Below, piece after piece: positions 27,568 through 38,488 of a stretch of DNA of 64,000 bases. The DNA is from Oscillospiraceae bacterium (GTDB taxonomy: Bacteria > Bacillota > Clostridia > Oscillospirales > QAMX01). The stretch spans positions 1-64,000 of the forward strand of contig SVLY01000009.1 in NCBI GenBank assembly GCA_015067715.1, read 5' to 3'. The translations under genes were made by a program, and so were the position numbers. The notes below the pieces were generated by a model. That model searched no databases and was not told where the DNA came from. It was given only the letters and a program-made list of their open reading frames with translations. Position 1 is the first letter of the stretch; every line of letters starts with the position of its first letter.

Positions 27568-30075
27568 ATGGCAAAGATAATTTCCACCAAGCCCCAGGAG
27601 AGCGGCATTGCCCTTGGCGGCATCGGCACGGGCAGTGTCGAGCTTTTCCCGGACGGCGAGTTTCACGCATGGCAGATAGCAAACCCGCCCCGCTGGACGA
27701 CCGTCAGCGGACCGAAAGACGTTGACGACGGCGAAAAGAGCACCGGCGCATTGAGCTTCTGGGTTCGCGCCTGCGCTCCCGGGGGTGCTCCCGTAGTCCG
27801 CAAGCTTGGTCAGAAGACCGACTGGCGTGACTTTACCTACCGTATGTACGCCTGGAACAAGCCCGTTGAGAGCATTGAGTTCAACGGGAAATTTCCCGTG
27901 TGCGAGCTTGACTATTGCGACAGCGCTCTGCCCTGTAAAGTGAGCCTGAAGGCCATCGCTCCCTTCGTGCCCCACAACTCCGCGGCCTCCGCCACGCCGG
28001 GCTTTTACCTTGACTTCACCCTTGAAAACCCCACGGATTCCCCCCTGCAGGTAAGCCTTGCGGGAGCCTTTGACCCGGCATTTGCCAACCACGGCAAGAG
28101 CAAAAACGTCCTCCGCAAGGAAAACGACGCTCTTCGCATCGAGATCACCCCGGAGGAGCCCTTCGTTGACCGCCACAGACCCGACCCCGCGCCGAGCGTT
28201 GGCAACATGACCTTTGGCGTCAGCAGCGAGGGCGAGGTGTCCTATATCACCGGCGAGTTCCGCAGATTTCTTTGGGAGTACATTCCCTGGCACGAGAAAT
28301 TCGGCGTGACCCAGGAGAGCTTTATCTTCGGCTTCCGCAAGGAGGGCGTTCTGCCCAATACCGAGGTGGGCTGCCGCCCGGAGACCGTGCCGGAAAACCT
28401 TTCCGACCTGTCCGACGAGGGCATAGACCGCCTTTGCTCCGTTATGAGCGCCTATCCCCACGTTATCTCCTTTATCCGCCGCATGGAGCGCATCCGCCCC
28501 GGCTTCCCCGCAGACCGGGCAGACAAAGAGGACCTGCTGGACTTCTGCCGCGGCCAGAGAGAGCGCATCGGCGACGATTTCGGCTCCTGCGCCCTTGCCA
28601 GCACCAAGACCCTCGCCCCCGGCGAAAAGACCGACGTGCGTTTTGTTTTCACCTGGTATTTCCCCAACCACTACACCGCCGCGGGCGAGCGCCTTGGCCA
28701 TCACTACGAAAACCTCTTCTCCGGCTCTTTGGAGGCAAACCGCTATCTCAACGCCAACCGGGATATCATCGCGGACAAAGCCTCTGCCTTTGCAGACCTG
28801 CTCTATTCCACCGACCTGCCCGAATATTGGGCGGACGCATGGAGCGTTCACCTTTCCACCATCGTAAAGGACTCCTGGTGGCTGGCCAGCGAAAAGTTCG
28901 GCCTTTGGGAGGGTCTTGGCTACTGCGGCTTCCACACCACGGACATAACCTACCACGCCTCCTTCGGGCTTGTGGCGCTCTTCCCCGAGCTTCAGAAAAA
29001 ACAGATGAAAATGGGCGCAGAGTTCCAGCGCGAGGACGGAAGAATGCACCATTTCTTCACCCCCGACCTTGACCACGTGGACAACGGCTTTGACCGTGTG
29101 GACATGAACCCCCAGTTCGTGCTCATGGTTGCAAGGGACTATCTCTTCACCGGCGACAGGGCGTACCTTGAAAGCCTTTGGAGCAACGTCTGCCGGGCAA
29201 TGGACTCCGCCGCTCTGCTGGACTCCGACGGCGACGGTCTGCCCGACACCGACACCCGTCGCAACACCTACGACGCATGGAACTTCTCCGGTGCGCCCAC
29301 CTATATCTGCGTGCTGTGGCTGGCGAGCCTTAAGGCCGCAGTCAAGCTGGCTCAGGTGATGAACGACACTGCAAGAGAGGCTCAGTGGCAGGCCATCCTT
29401 GAAAAGGGAAAGGTCAGCCTTGAAGAAAAGCTTTGGAACGGAAAATATTACGACCTCTGGACCAACGGCGAAGTCTCCGACGGATGCCTTATGACCGACC
29501 AGCTGGACGGCGAATGGTATCTGCGCATGATGGGTCTGGGCGGAAATATTCCGGACGAGAGAGTTTCCGCCGTTCTGCAGGAGATCTTCCGCAGTAATTT
29601 CGACCCCGAGGACGGCCTTATCAACGCCACCTGTCCCCCGGACAGAAACACCTCCATCTATACCTACCTCAACTGCCAGGCCGAGGCCGTTTGGACGGGC
29701 ATTGGCTACGCCATGGCAAGCCTTGCCCAGAGTCTGGGACTTTCGGACGTTGCGGACATGGAGATACTCTCCATCCACGAAAACCAGATGCGCTTTGGCG
29801 CTTTCTGGGATCACTGGGAGTGCGGCTACCGTTACACCCGTCCCCTCTCAAGCTGGTCCACCCTCAACGCCGCGCTGGGTCTCGTTGTGGACGGCGAGGC
29901 AAAGACCGTGACCCTCTCGCCCATGAGAGAGACCGTCACCCTGCCCCTCTGCCTCTGCAACGCCCTTGCCAAAGCCGAGTTCACCCCCGGCAAGCTCACC
30001 CTCACCCCCGTGGAGGGCGACGTTTCCGCCTGGAAATTCATTCTGCCCGAAGGCATGACTTTGGAGATAAAGTAA
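27568..30075 (+). CDS. GH116-family (GBA2-type, beta-glucosidase/glucosylceramidase-like) glycoside hydrolase
   Basis: SGIALGGIGTGSVELFPDGEFHAWQIANPPRW; DSDGDGLPDTDTRRNTYDAWNFSGAPTYICVLWLASLKA; NCQAEAVWTGIGYAMAS. Confidence 0.85.
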   Translation: MAKIISTKPQESGIALGGIGTGSVELFPDGEFHAWQIANPPRWTTVSGPKDVDDGEKSTGALSFWVRACAPGGAPVVRKLGQKTDWRDFTYRMYAWNKPVESIEFNGKFPVCELDYCDSALPCKVSLKAIAPFVPHNSAASATPGFYLDFTLENPTDSPLQVSLAGAFDPAFANHGKSKNVLRKENDALRIEITPEEPFVDRHRPDPAPSVGNMTFGVSSEGEVSYITGEFRRFLWEYIPWHEKFGVTQESFIFGFRKEGVLPNTEVGCRPETVPENLSDLSDEGIDRLCSVMSAYPHVISFIRRMERIRPGFPADRADKEDLLDFCRGQRERIGDDFGSCALASTKTLAPGEKTDVRFVFTWYFPNHYTAAGERLGHHYENLFSGSLEANRYLNANRDIIADKASAFADLLYSTDLPEYWADAWSVHLSTIVKDSWWLASEKFGLWEGLGYCGFHTTDITYHASFGLVALFPELQKKQMKMGAEFQREDGRMHHFFTPDLDHVDNGFDRVDMNPQFVLMVARDYLFTGDRAYLESLWSNVCRAMDSAALLDSDGDGLPDTDTRRNTYDAWNFSGAPTYICVLWLASLKAAVKLAQVMNDTAREAQWQAILEKGKVSLEEKLWNGKYYDLWTNGEVSDGCLMTDQLDGEWYLRMMGLGGNIPDERVSAVLQEIFRSNFDPEDGLINATCPPDRNTSIYTYLNCQAEAVWTGIGYAMASLAQSLGLSDVADMEILSIHENQMRFGAFWDHWECGYRYTRPLSSWSTLNAALGLVVDGEAKTVTLSPMRETVTLPLCLCNALAKAEFTPGKLTLTPVEGDVSAWKFILPEGMTLEIK

Positions 30076-30090
30076 AAAATAAAGAATTTC

Positions 30091-30120
30091 GCCCCCGGGA
30101 TTTATCCCGGGGGCGTTTTT
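30091..30120 (+). terminator. Rho-independent terminator after GH116 gene
   Basis: GCCCCCGGGA-ttta-TCCCGGGGGC then GTTTTTTTT. Confidence 0.9.
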
Positions 30121-30150
30121 TTACGGGGGGGGCGGACCGTGTTTTTTTGT

Positions 30151-30873
30151 TTACAGGGGTTTCTTTTTTATCCTTGCCCAGCTCCGGGGAAAGCCTGCGG
30201 GGGTGGGCTTTTTCTTTTCCACGGGGACGATGAGCTGGTCAATATCGCCCATGCGGTAGGCGAAAAACTCACCGTAGCTTCCGCCCAGAGTTCCGGCGGC
30301 GCGGCGGCCGGAGTCGATCTCTTCGGCGCTGCGGGCAGATTTGTGGGCGGCGAAAACTCCGCCGACCTTCACAAAGGGCAGGCAGATCTCGCAAAGGGCG
30401 GGCATTGCGGTGACGGCGCGGGAGGTGGCCATGGCAAATTTTTCTCTGAGAGCCGGGTCTGCGGCGGCCTCTTCGGCCCGGCGGGTCTCGAAGCTGACGT
30501 TTTCAAGCCCCATTTCTGCGGTGAGCTCCCGGAGGAAGTCTATCTTCTTTGCCGTGGAGTCCAAAAGGGTGAGCCGGGTCTGACCCGGGGCGGCATCGTC
30601 GAAGAATATCTTCAGAGGCAGGCCGGGAAAGCCCCCTCCGCAGCCCACGTCGATAAAGCTCTCCGGCCGGGGGAGGGCGGCGGCTGTGGCAAGACTGTCC
30701 GCAAAGTGGCGGGTGTAGATGCCCTCGGGGTCGGTTATTGTGGTGAGGTTCATCACCGCGTTTTTCTCCGTCAGCCTTGCGCAGTAGAGCTCGAAGCGCT
30801 CGAAGGTCTTCTTTTGGGTGATCTCAAGGCCCAGCGGCGCGATAAGGCTTTCCAAAAGCCGGTTTCTGTCCAT
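30151..30873 (-). CDS. rsmG: 16S rRNA (guanine527-N7)-methyltransferase
   Basis: NLTTITDPEGIYTRHFADSL, FIDVGCGGGFPGLPLKI, TSRAVTAMPALCEICLP. Confidence 0.95.
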   Translation of the reverse strand: MDRNRLLESLIAPLGLEITQKKTFERFELYCARLTEKNAVMNLTTITDPEGIYTRHFADSLATAAALPRPESFIDVGCGGGFPGLPLKIFFDDAAPGQTRLTLLDSTAKKIDFLRELTAEMGLENVSFETRRAEEAAADPALREKFAMATSRAVTAMPALCEICLPFVKVGGVFAAHKSARSAEEIDSGRRAAGTLGGSYGEFFAYRMGDIDQLIVPVEKKKPTPAGFPRSWARIKKKPL

Positions 30874-30898
30874 AAAAAGCGGGTCGGTCCTTTCGGGC

Positions 30899-32785
30899 TT
30901 ATTTTTTGTTGGTGTCCAGCCAGATGATCAGCGCGGTCATGTCTGCCGGGGAGACCCCGGAAATGCGTGACGCCTGGCCGACCGAACGGGGGCGGATCTT
31001 GTCAAACTTCTGCCGGGCTTCCAGCCGGAGCACTGGGATCGCGTTGTAATCAATGTCGTCGGGAAGCACACGGGCTTCAAGCCGGCGCATCTGTTCTATC
31101 TTGTCCTGCTCGCACTTGATATAGCCCGCGTATTTGATATTGGTCTCAACAAGGCTCCGGGTGCCGGGGTCGAGGTCGGGGCGTTTGGGGTCGAAGGGGG
31201 CGAGCATTTCGTAGTCCGTTTTGGGACGGCGGAGCAGCGCCGCAAGGCTTACGCCCGTTGTCACCGGAGTCTCGCCGATGGACTCAAGAAAAGCGTTCAG
31301 CTTTTCCGAGGGGGAGAGGTGGGTGTGCTCAAGCCTTTGGGCTTCGGCCTCGGCTTTTGCCTGACGGGCCTGGGTTCGGGCGATGTCCTCGGGTCTGGCA
31401 AGGCCGATCTGGAGTGTGCGGGGCAAAAGCCGTATGTCCGCATTGTCCTGGCGAAGGGTGAGGCGGTATTCCGAACGGGAGGTCATCATGCGGTAGGGCT
31501 CGTTGGTGCCCTTGGTGACAAGGTCGTCTATCAGCGTGCCGATATAGGCCTCTCCCCGGGAGAGCACCACGGGTTCAAGACCCAAGATCGCTCTGGCGGC
31601 GTTAATGCCGGCCATAAGTCCCTGGGCGGCGGCCTCCTCGTAGCCGGAGGTGCCGTTGAACTGTCCCGCGCCGTAAAGTCCCGGAACGGTCTTCAGCTCA
31701 AGGCTGGGCTTTAGGGCGAGGGGGTCCACGCAGTCGTACTCAATGGCGTAGGCCGAGCGCATGGCGTGGGCGTTTTCAAAGCCCGGCAGAGTGCGCAAAA
31801 ACTGCATCTGAACCTCTTCGGGCAGGGAAGAGGAGAGCCCCTGGACGTACATCTCCTCCGTGCCGAGCCCCGTGGGCTCAACGAAGAGCTGGTGGCGGTC
31901 CTTGTCCGCAAAGCGGACGAGCTTGTCCTCGATGGAGGGGCAGTATCTGGGCCCCACGCCCTTTATCACCCCGGAGAAAAGGGGTGAGCGGTGGAGATTT
32001 TCCCGGATTATCCGGTGGGTCTCGCTGTTGGTGTATATAAGGTAGCACTGCTCCCGGTTTTCCGGGGGAGTTTCGGTGGAGAAGGAAAAGGGCACCACGG
32101 TCTCGTCACCCAGCTGGGGTTCTGCCTTTGAAAGATCAAGGCTCAGCCTGTTCACCCGCGGGGGAGTGCCGGTCTTGAACCGGCGCAGGGGCACGCCCAG
32201 CGCCTCGAGACAGCCCGTGAGCTCACCTGCGGCAAACATTCCGTCGGGGCCGCTGTCTTTGGTGTAGTCTCCGATGATTATTCTGCCCCCCAGGAAGGTG
32301 CCCGTGGCGATGATAACGGATTTCACGTCCCAGGTGGCGCCCGTTGCGGTGGTCACGGAGCAGACGTGTCCGTTTTCGTCGGTGCCCACGGAGACGATCT
32401 CTGCCTGGATGAGTCTGAGGTTGGGGCAGGTCTCCAGAGTGTGCTTCATGTACTGCTGGTATTTTCTTCTGTCCGCCTGAGCGCGGATGGAGCGCACGGC
32501 GGGGCCCTTGCCCGTGTTCAGCATTCGGTACTGAATACAGCAGGCGTCTGCCGCCCGTGCCATTTCGCCGCCCAAAGCGTCGATCTCGCGCACAAGCTGG
32601 CTCTTGCCCGGTCCGCCTATGGCAGGGTTGCAGGGCATATTTCCCACGGCGTCTAAATTTATTGTAAAGCACAGAGTGTCTGCCCCCAGCCTTGCAGAGG
32701 CAAGGGCGGCCTCTATGCCGGCGTGCCCGGCGCCGATAACGGCAACGTCGGCGCGGCCTGCGGGATAGGTGGTCATGGTGTTCAT
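30899..32785 (-). CDS. mnmG: tRNA uridine-5-carboxymethylaminomethyl modification enzyme MnmG
   Basis: [51 protein letters not shown]. Confidence 0.97.
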   Translation of the reverse strand: MNTMTTYPAGRADVAVIGAGHAGIEAALASARLGADTLCFTINLDAVGNMPCNPAIGGPGKSQLVREIDALGGEMARAADACCIQYRMLNTGKGPAVRSIRAQADRRKYQQYMKHTLETCPNLRLIQAEIVSVGTDENGHVCSVTTATGATWDVKSVIIATGTFLGGRIIIGDYTKDSGPDGMFAAGELTGCLEALGVPLRRFKTGTPPRVNRLSLDLSKAEPQLGDETVVPFSFSTETPPENREQCYLIYTNSETHRIIRENLHRSPLFSGVIKGVGPRYCPSIEDKLVRFADKDRHQLFVEPTGLGTEEMYVQGLSSSLPEEVQMQFLRTLPGFENAHAMRSAYAIEYDCVDPLALKPSLELKTVPGLYGAGQFNGTSGYEEAAAQGLMAGINAARAILGLEPVVLSRGEAYIGTLIDDLVTKGTNEPYRMMTSRSEYRLTLRQDNADIRLLPRTLQIGLARPEDIARTQARQAKAEAEAQRLEHTHLSPSEKLNAFLESIGETPVTTGVSLAALLRRPKTDYEMLAPFDPKRPDLDPGTRSLVETNIKYAGYIKCEQDKIEQMRRLEARVLPDDIDYNAIPVLRLEARQKFDKIRPRSVGQASRISGVSPADMTALIIWLDTNKK

Positions 32786-32812
32786 CTTCCTATATATAAT
32801 GTAAAGAGAATT

Positions 32813-34168
32813 CTATTTGCCGACGCAGAACCGCTGGAAAATGCGGTCCAGCACGTCCTCGGAGACCGATCTGCCGGTGACCTCGCCCACGGCAGAGAGT
32901 GCGGCTTCGGTGTCCACCCAGGCGATGTCCGGTGTGAGACCGCAGGCAAGGGTGTCTGCGGCGCGGCGGGCAAAGTCTGCCCCACGGCGAAGGGCGTCTG
33001 CCTGGCGGCGGTTGGTGACAAGGCTTCCGTCCGGTGTGACGGAGCCGAGCCCCAGAAGCTCGCCCAGCCTTGATCTCAGAGCGTCAATGCCCTCGCCGGT
33101 GACGGTGGAGAGAACGGTCGCGCCATGGGGGATCTCCCGGGCAAGGGGCAGGTCGGCCTTGCAGATAACTTTGACAAGGTGGGCCCCGGTCTTCTCTGCG
33201 AGGCGGACAGGCTCGTCCTCGTCGGGGGAGGGGGGGAGGCTTCCGTCGAAAACGGCAATAATAATGGAGGAAGAGCTTGCGGCTTCAACGGAGCGTTCAA
33301 CGCCCAGCCTTTCCGCAAGGTCGTCGGTGGTGCGGAGGCCTGCGGTGTCGATAAGCCGCAGAAGCGCTCCGTTGATGCTCACGGTGGCCTCTATGGTGTC
33401 CCGGGTGGTGCCGGGGATGTTTGTGACAATGGCCCGGTCCGTGCCCACGAGGGCGTTCAAAAGGGAGCTTTTTCCGGCGTTTGGCTTGCCGAGAATGGCC
33501 GCGCGGACGCCCTCTCCGAAATATCTGCCGGAGGAAAAGCTGTCCGACAGGCTCGAGAGCTTATCTGCGATATCCCGGAGCTGGCCTTCGGAATCTCCGA
33601 GATCCGGGGGCTCAACGCCCTCTTCGGTGTAGTCGATGTAGGCTGCGAAATGGGAGGTCAGGTCAAGAAGTCTGTCCGTCACCCCCTCGAGGGTGCGCTT
33701 TAAGCTTCCGGAGAGCTGTGCCGCGGCGTTTTTTACCCCCTCGGCGCTCTCGGCGCTGATAAGGTCGGCAACGGCCTCGGCGCCGGTGAGGTCAAGCTTT
33801 CCGTTGAGAAAGGCGCGCCTGGTAAATTCGCCGGGAGCGGCCATGCGTGCTCCCGCCTCACAGCAGAGTGAGAGCACCCGGTTCACAAGCGTCAGACCTC
33901 CGTGGATCTGAAGCTCGGCGCAGTCCTCGCCGGTGTAGCTGGCAGGGGCGGGAAACTTCAGCCCAAGACATCTGTCCAGCACGGTGCCGGAGAAATCCCG
34001 TATCTCACCGTAGGCGGCGTAGCGGGCGGGCAGGGCGGAGAGCTTTTCTCCCGAAAAGGGGAAAAACACCCTGTCGGCAAGCTCTGCGGCGCCATCGCCG
34101 GATATTCTGATTATGGCAATTGCCCCGGTCACCGGGGGAGTTGCGGCGGCAACGATCAGATCGGACAT
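32813..34168 (-). CDS. mnmE: tRNA modification GTPase MnmE
   Basis: GEFTRRAFLNGKLDLTGAEAVADLI, GKPNAGKSSLLNALVG, IPGTTRDTIEA, C-terminal FCVGK. Confidence 0.97.
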   Translation of the reverse strand: MSDLIVAAATPPVTGAIAIIRISGDGAAELADRVFFPFSGEKLSALPARYAAYGEIRDFSGTVLDRCLGLKFPAPASYTGEDCAELQIHGGLTLVNRVLSLCCEAGARMAAPGEFTRRAFLNGKLDLTGAEAVADLISAESAEGVKNAAAQLSGSLKRTLEGVTDRLLDLTSHFAAYIDYTEEGVEPPDLGDSEGQLRDIADKLSSLSDSFSSGRYFGEGVRAAILGKPNAGKSSLLNALVGTDRAIVTNIPGTTRDTIEATVSINGALLRLIDTAGLRTTDDLAERLGVERSVEAASSSSIIIAVFDGSLPPSPDEDEPVRLAEKTGAHLVKVICKADLPLAREIPHGATVLSTVTGEGIDALRSRLGELLGLGSVTPDGSLVTNRRQADALRRGADFARRAADTLACGLTPDIAWVDTEAALSAVGEVTGRSVSEDVLDRIFQRFCVGK

Positions 34169-34213
34169 CGTATTTTGCCCCTTCCTCTCAATTTAGTACA
34201 CTAGTGACAATAT

Positions 34214-34243
34214 ATTATATCAGCTTTTGGGCAGAATGTAAAC
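34214..34243 (-). promoter_or_regulatory. Putative promoter of mnmE-mnmG-rsmG
   Basis: Reverse strand TTTACA - 18 nt - TATAAT. Confidence 0.6.
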
Positions 34244-34378
34244 AACCGGGGCTTGTTTGAGGTGAAATATGCCCCTCACCGGCCCAAAAGGACTTTTGGA
34301 GGGGATTTCTTTGTGTATATTGACCGGAAACGGGGGAGAGAGCCCTGTGAGATTTCTACACTTTTTTTGAGAATTCTA

Positions 34379-34407
34379 TTGACATTTCCCTTGTTTTTTG
34401 GTATCAT
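34379..34407 (+). promoter_or_regulatory. Putative promoter of S10 operon
   Basis: TTGACA (34379-34384) - 17 nt - TATCAT (34402-34407); about 490-nt leader to rpsJ. Confidence 0.65.
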
Positions 34408-34901
34408 TATCGGGCGCCACCATGGAAATGCGTTGAATCGGGAGGTTGCCGCTGAAACATTGCGGGTTTTTCCGAGGAGTATGTCCGGAGGAGCAGGGCT
34501 TCCGATGTGGAAGTCCGGGGGCTTCTTGCAATCGGGCGGTTGGGTTATTTTTCTCTGACATGGGATGTGCGTCAAGGGTCTTTTTGCGCTCTTAACAAGG
34601 GGGGGAAGTGTGCCGGCTTGCGGCATAACCCCGACCCTGACCTTGGGCTGCCAAAAAGAAACCGTGACGGCGTGTTCCGACCGGTTTGCGTGTTGATCCC
34701 CGTTTTCCCGTCAGGCTTGCGAGCTGACAGGTTATGGGGAGATGCATTGCGATGACCGGTTATAATTATGTCCGACCACGAAACGCACGGATAAGTTGTT
34801 GAGAAAAACAGCCGACGGTACGCGAAAGCCGCAGGCGGGCATGGCGGCCAAAAAAAATTATTCCGCTTGCGCGTACTACATTTAAAGGAGTAAAACAAAG
34901 C

Positions 34902-35216
34902 ATGGCACAGAAAGCTGACAGAATCCGCATCAGGCTCAAAGCCTACGATCACCAGCTCATCGACCAGACCGCAGAGCGTCTTGTCGAAACCGCAAAGCGC
35001 ACCGGCGCTAAGGTCTCCGGACCCATCCCGCTTCCCACCCAGAAGGAAGTCATCACCATCCTCCGCGCCGTCCACAAGTACAAGGACAGCCGCGAACAGT
35101 TCGAGCGCAGGACCCACAAGCGCCTGATCGACATCCTGAATCCCACTCCCAAGACCGTTGAAGAGCTCACCAAGTTCAAGCTCCCCGCCGGTGTTGAGAT
35201 CGAGACCAAGGCCTAA
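34902..35216 (+). CDS. rpsJ: 30S ribosomal protein S10
   Basis: [39 protein letters not shown]. Confidence 0.98.
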   Translation: MAQKADRIRIRLKAYDHQLIDQTAERLVETAKRTGAKVSGPIPLPTQKEVITILRAVHKYKDSREQFERRTHKRLIDILNPTPKTVEELTKFKLPAGVEIETKA

Positions 35217-35316
35217 GTTTTAAATTGCTTGTTTCCGGTTCCGGCTTCGCGCCGGAGCGGGTCAAGTTGGCGCAAACGCGTCAACCAATAACCTTATTAT
35301 GAAAGAAGGACAAAAA

Positions 35317-36012
35317 ATGCAGAAGGCTATCATCGGCAAAAAGGTCGGTATGGCACAGATCTTCGACAAAGACGGCAAGGTCATTCCCGTGACCGTCATC
35401 GAAGCCGGCCCCTGCCCCGTCGTTCAGAAGAAGACGGTCGAAAAAGAAGGCTACTCCGCAGTCCAGCTGGGATTTGAGGACGTTGCCGAAAGAAAACTCT
35501 CCAAGGGCGAGCTTGGCCACATCAAGAAGGCCGGCGTTGCTCCCAAGAGAGAACTCCGCGAGTTTAAGCTCAACGATGCAGACAAGTTCGAAGTCGGCGA
35601 CATCATCCGCGCTGACATGTTCGCCGAAGGCGACTACGTCGACATCACCGGCATCAGCAAGGGCCACGGCTACGCAGGCGTTGTCAAGCGTTGGGGTCAG
35701 GCAGTTCAGTGCCACACCCACGGCGTCGGCCCTGTACACCGCTCCCCCGGCTCCATGGGCGCCAACACCGACCCCTCCAGAGTCATGCCCGGCAAGAGAC
35801 TGGCCGGCCACATGGGCGTTGAGCAGGTCACTGTTCAGAACCTTGTCGTTGTCAAGGTCGATGCAGATCTGAACCTCATCGCAGTTTGCGGCGCAGTTCC
35901 CGGCCCCAAGGGCGGCATCGTTTGCATTAAGAGCACCACCAAGGTCCACAGAGTCAAGAACGCTGTCAAGACCGTCAGCACCAACCCGCAGAAGGCATCT
36001 GCAAGACGCTGA
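35317..36012 (+). CDS. rplC: 50S ribosomal protein L3
   Basis: [31 protein letters not shown]; start trimmed to second Met after an AAGGA motif. Confidence 0.96.
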   Translation: MQKAIIGKKVGMAQIFDKDGKVIPVTVIEAGPCPVVQKKTVEKEGYSAVQLGFEDVAERKLSKGELGHIKKAGVAPKRELREFKLNDADKFEVGDIIRADMFAEGDYVDITGISKGHGYAGVVKRWGQAVQCHTHGVGPVHRSPGSMGANTDPSRVMPGKRLAGHMGVEQVTVQNLVVVKVDADLNLIAVCGAVPGPKGGIVCIKSTTKVHRVKNAVKTVSTNPQKASARR

Positions 36013-36032
36013 GAAGGAGGTCAGGTTAACAC

Positions 36033-36653
36033 ATGAAAACTAAGCTTTATGATATGACCGGCGCCGAGCTTGGCGAGATCGAACTCTCCGATGCTATCTT
36101 CGGTGTCGAGCCCAACGAGAGCGCTGTCCACGAGGCAGTAAAGAATCACCTCGCCAATATCCGCAGAGGCACCCAGTCCGCCCTCACCCGCGCTGAGGTT
36201 TCCGGCGGCGGCAGAAAGCCCTACCGTCAGAAGGGCACCGGCAGAGCCAGACAGGGCTCCACCCGCGCTCCCCACTTCACCCACGGCGGCGTTGCTTTCG
36301 CACCCAAGCCCCGTTCCTACAGCTACACCCTCAACAAGAAGCTCCGCCGCATCGCCCTTAAGAGCGCTCTGTCCGCCAAGGCCGGCGAGTGCAAGGTCAT
36401 CGTGATCGATGCCATCAGCTTCGCCGAACCGAAGACCAAGGCCTTCGACAAGTTCCTCGGCGCAGTTGGTGCAGGCGCAAAGGCCCTGGTAGTTACCGCC
36501 GGCGCAGACAAGAACGTCTACCTCTCCGGCAGAAACCTTCCGGGCGTCAAGACCACCATGGCGACCCTTATCAACACCTACGACGTTCTGAAGTACGACG
36601 CTCTGGTGCTGGACAAGGCCTCGCTTGCAGTTATCGAGGAGGTTTTTGCCTGA
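36033..36653 (+). CDS. rplD: 50S ribosomal protein L4
   Basis: RRGTQSALTRAEVSGGGRKPYRQKGTGRARQGSTRAPHFTHGGVAFAPKPR. Confidence 0.97.
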   Translation: MKTKLYDMTGAELGEIELSDAIFGVEPNESAVHEAVKNHLANIRRGTQSALTRAEVSGGGRKPYRQKGTGRARQGSTRAPHFTHGGVAFAPKPRSYSYTLNKKLRRIALKSALSAKAGECKVIVIDAISFAEPKTKAFDKFLGAVGAGAKALVVTAGADKNVYLSGRNLPGVKTTMATLINTYDVLKYDALVLDKASLAVIEEVFA

Positions 36654-36654
36654 T

Positions 36655-36954
36655 ATGAAATCCGTTTATGATGTTATCATCCGCCCCATCGTTTCCGAAC
36701 GTACGATGGCCGGTTCGACCCAGAGAAAGTACACTTTCGAGGTCGCAAAAGACGCCACCAAGATCGACATCGCCCGCGCTGCGACTGAGATCTTCGGCAT
36801 CAAGGTCCTGAGCGTCAATACAATGAACGTTCGCGGCAAGAAGAAGAGATTTTCGGCGGGACGCCCCGAGGGCACCACTCCGTCGTGGAAAAAGGCCATC
36901 ATCACTGTCACCGAGGATTCCAAGACCATCGAATTCTTCGACAGCCTGATGTGA
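36655..36954 (+). CDS. rplW: 50S ribosomal protein L23
   Basis: YDVIIRPIVSERTMAGSTQRKYTFEVAKDATK. Confidence 0.96.
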   Translation: MKSVYDVIIRPIVSERTMAGSTQRKYTFEVAKDATKIDIARAATEIFGIKVLSVNTMNVRGKKKRFSAGRPEGTTPSWKKAIITVTEDSKTIEFFDSLM

Positions 36955-36984
36955 GCGCCGCGAAATAAGAAGGAGTGAACGACA

Positions 36985-37812
36985 GTGGCTATCAAAACTT
37001 ATAAACCCACCTCTGCTGCACGCCGTCATATGACTGTTGCGAAGTCGGAGCTCTCGAAGGTCAAGCCTGAGAAGTCCCTCCTCGCCAAGAATACCAAGCA
37101 TGCCGGCAGAAACTCTTACGGCCGCATCACCGTCAGACATCAGGGCGGCGGCAATAAGCAGAAATACCGTATCATCGACATGAAGCGTCAGACCGAAGGC
37201 GTCGCCAACGTTCTGACCCTCGAGTACGATCCCAACCGTTCCGCCAACATTGCCCTCATCCAGTATGAGAACGGCAAGAAGGCTTATATCATCGCTCCCG
37301 TCGGCCTGAAGGTCGGTGACAAGGTCGAGTCCGGCCCCAAGTCCGACATCAAGCCCGGCAACACCCTGCCCATCGCAGACATCCCCGTGGGTACCTTCAT
37401 CCACAACATCGAGCTTTACCCCGGTAAGGGCGGTCAGCTGGTCCGCGCCGCAGGCGCCGCTGCTCAGCTGATGGCTAAGGAAGGCGCCCTGGCTCAGGTC
37501 AGACTTCCCTCCGGCGAGACCCGCATCGTCCGCATGGAGTGCAAGGCGACCATCGGCCAGGTAGGCAACCTCGACCACGAGAACGCCAACATCGGTAAGG
37601 CCGGCCGCAAGCGTCACATGGGCTGGCGTCCCACCGTCCGCGGTTCTGTTATGAACCCCGTCGACCACCCCCACGGCGGCGGCGAAGGCAAGTCCCCCAT
37701 CGGCCGTCCCGGCCCTGTTACCCCCTGGGGCAAGCCCACTCTTGGTTATAAGACTCGCAAGACCAAGAACCGCACCAACAAGTTCATCGTCAAGCGCCGT
37801 AACGCGAAGTAA
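36985..37812 (+). CDS. rplB: 50S ribosomal protein L2
   Basis: [40 protein letters not shown] start. Confidence 0.97.
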   Translation: MAIKTYKPTSAARRHMTVAKSELSKVKPEKSLLAKNTKHAGRNSYGRITVRHQGGGNKQKYRIIDMKRQTEGVANVLTLEYDPNRSANIALIQYENGKKAYIIAPVGLKVGDKVESGPKSDIKPGNTLPIADIPVGTFIHNIELYPGKGGQLVRAAGAAAQLMAKEGALAQVRLPSGETRIVRMECKATIGQVGNLDHENANIGKAGRKRHMGWRPTVRGSVMNPVDHPHGGGEGKSPIGRPGPVTPWGKPTLGYKTRKTKNRTNKFIVKRRNAK

Positions 37813-37831
37813 TTAGGAGGCATTTGAATAA

Positions 37832-38113
37832 ATGAGCAGAAGTGTTAAGAAGGGGCCTTTCGTAGCTCCTGAGCTCTATAAGAAAGTTGTCGCCATGAAT
37901 GAGACCGGCGCCAAGAAGGTTCTCAAGACATGGTCCAGAGCCTCCACGATATTCCCCGAGTTCGTGGGGCACACCATCGCAGTTCACGATGGCAGAAAGC
38001 ACATTCCGGTTTACATCACTGAGGATATGGTCGGCCACAAGCTGGGCGAGTTCGCCCCGACCAGAACCTTCCGCGGCCACGCAGGTTCTAAGTCCTCCAA
38101 CAACGGTAAGTAA
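37832..38113 (+). CDS. rpsS: 30S ribosomal protein S19
   Basis: [50 protein letters not shown]. Confidence 0.97.
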   Translation: MSRSVKKGPFVAPELYKKVVAMNETGAKKVLKTWSRASTIFPEFVGHTIAVHDGRKHIPVYITEDMVGHKLGEFAPTRTFRGHAGSKSSNNGK

Positions 38114-38136
38114 GACGGGGAAGGAGATCAAATAAA

Positions 38137-38472
38137 ATGGAAGTTGCAGCATATCTCAAAAACCTCCGTATGTCCCCCCGCAAGGTCAAGATCGTTTGTG
38201 ACGGTCTGAGAGGTAAGTCCGTTGGCGACGCAGTTGCCATTCTGATGAACACTCCCAAGGTCGCTGCCGAGCCTCTTCTGAAGCTCCTCAAGAGTGCAGT
38301 TGCCAACGCCGAGAACAACAACGAGATGGACGTCGAGAAGCTCTATATCAGCAAGTGCTTTGTTACCCCCGGCGCAACGCTCAAGCGTATTCGCCCGGTG
38401 TCCAAGGGAAGAGCCTTCAGAGTTCTGAAGAGAACCTCCCATGTGACCCTCGCGGTAGCAGAAAAGGAATAG
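38137..38472 (+). CDS. rplV: 50S ribosomal protein L22
   Basis: [32 protein letters not shown]. Confidence 0.97.
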   Translation: MEVAAYLKNLRMSPRKVKIVCDGLRGKSVGDAVAILMNTPKVAAEPLLKLLKSAVANAENNNEMDVEKLYISKCFVTPGATLKRIRPVSKGRAFRVLKRTSHVTLAVAEKE

Positions 38473-38488
38473 GGCTAGGAGGAGAAAC

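Noticed and set aside
34253-34755. Small ORFs between mnmE and rpsJ
   Set aside because: No credible SD or domain; region better explained as promoter plus 5' leader of the S10 operon
34756-34763. TATAAT close to rpsJ as an alternative promoter
   Set aside because: No acceptable -35 hexamer at 15-19 nt spacing
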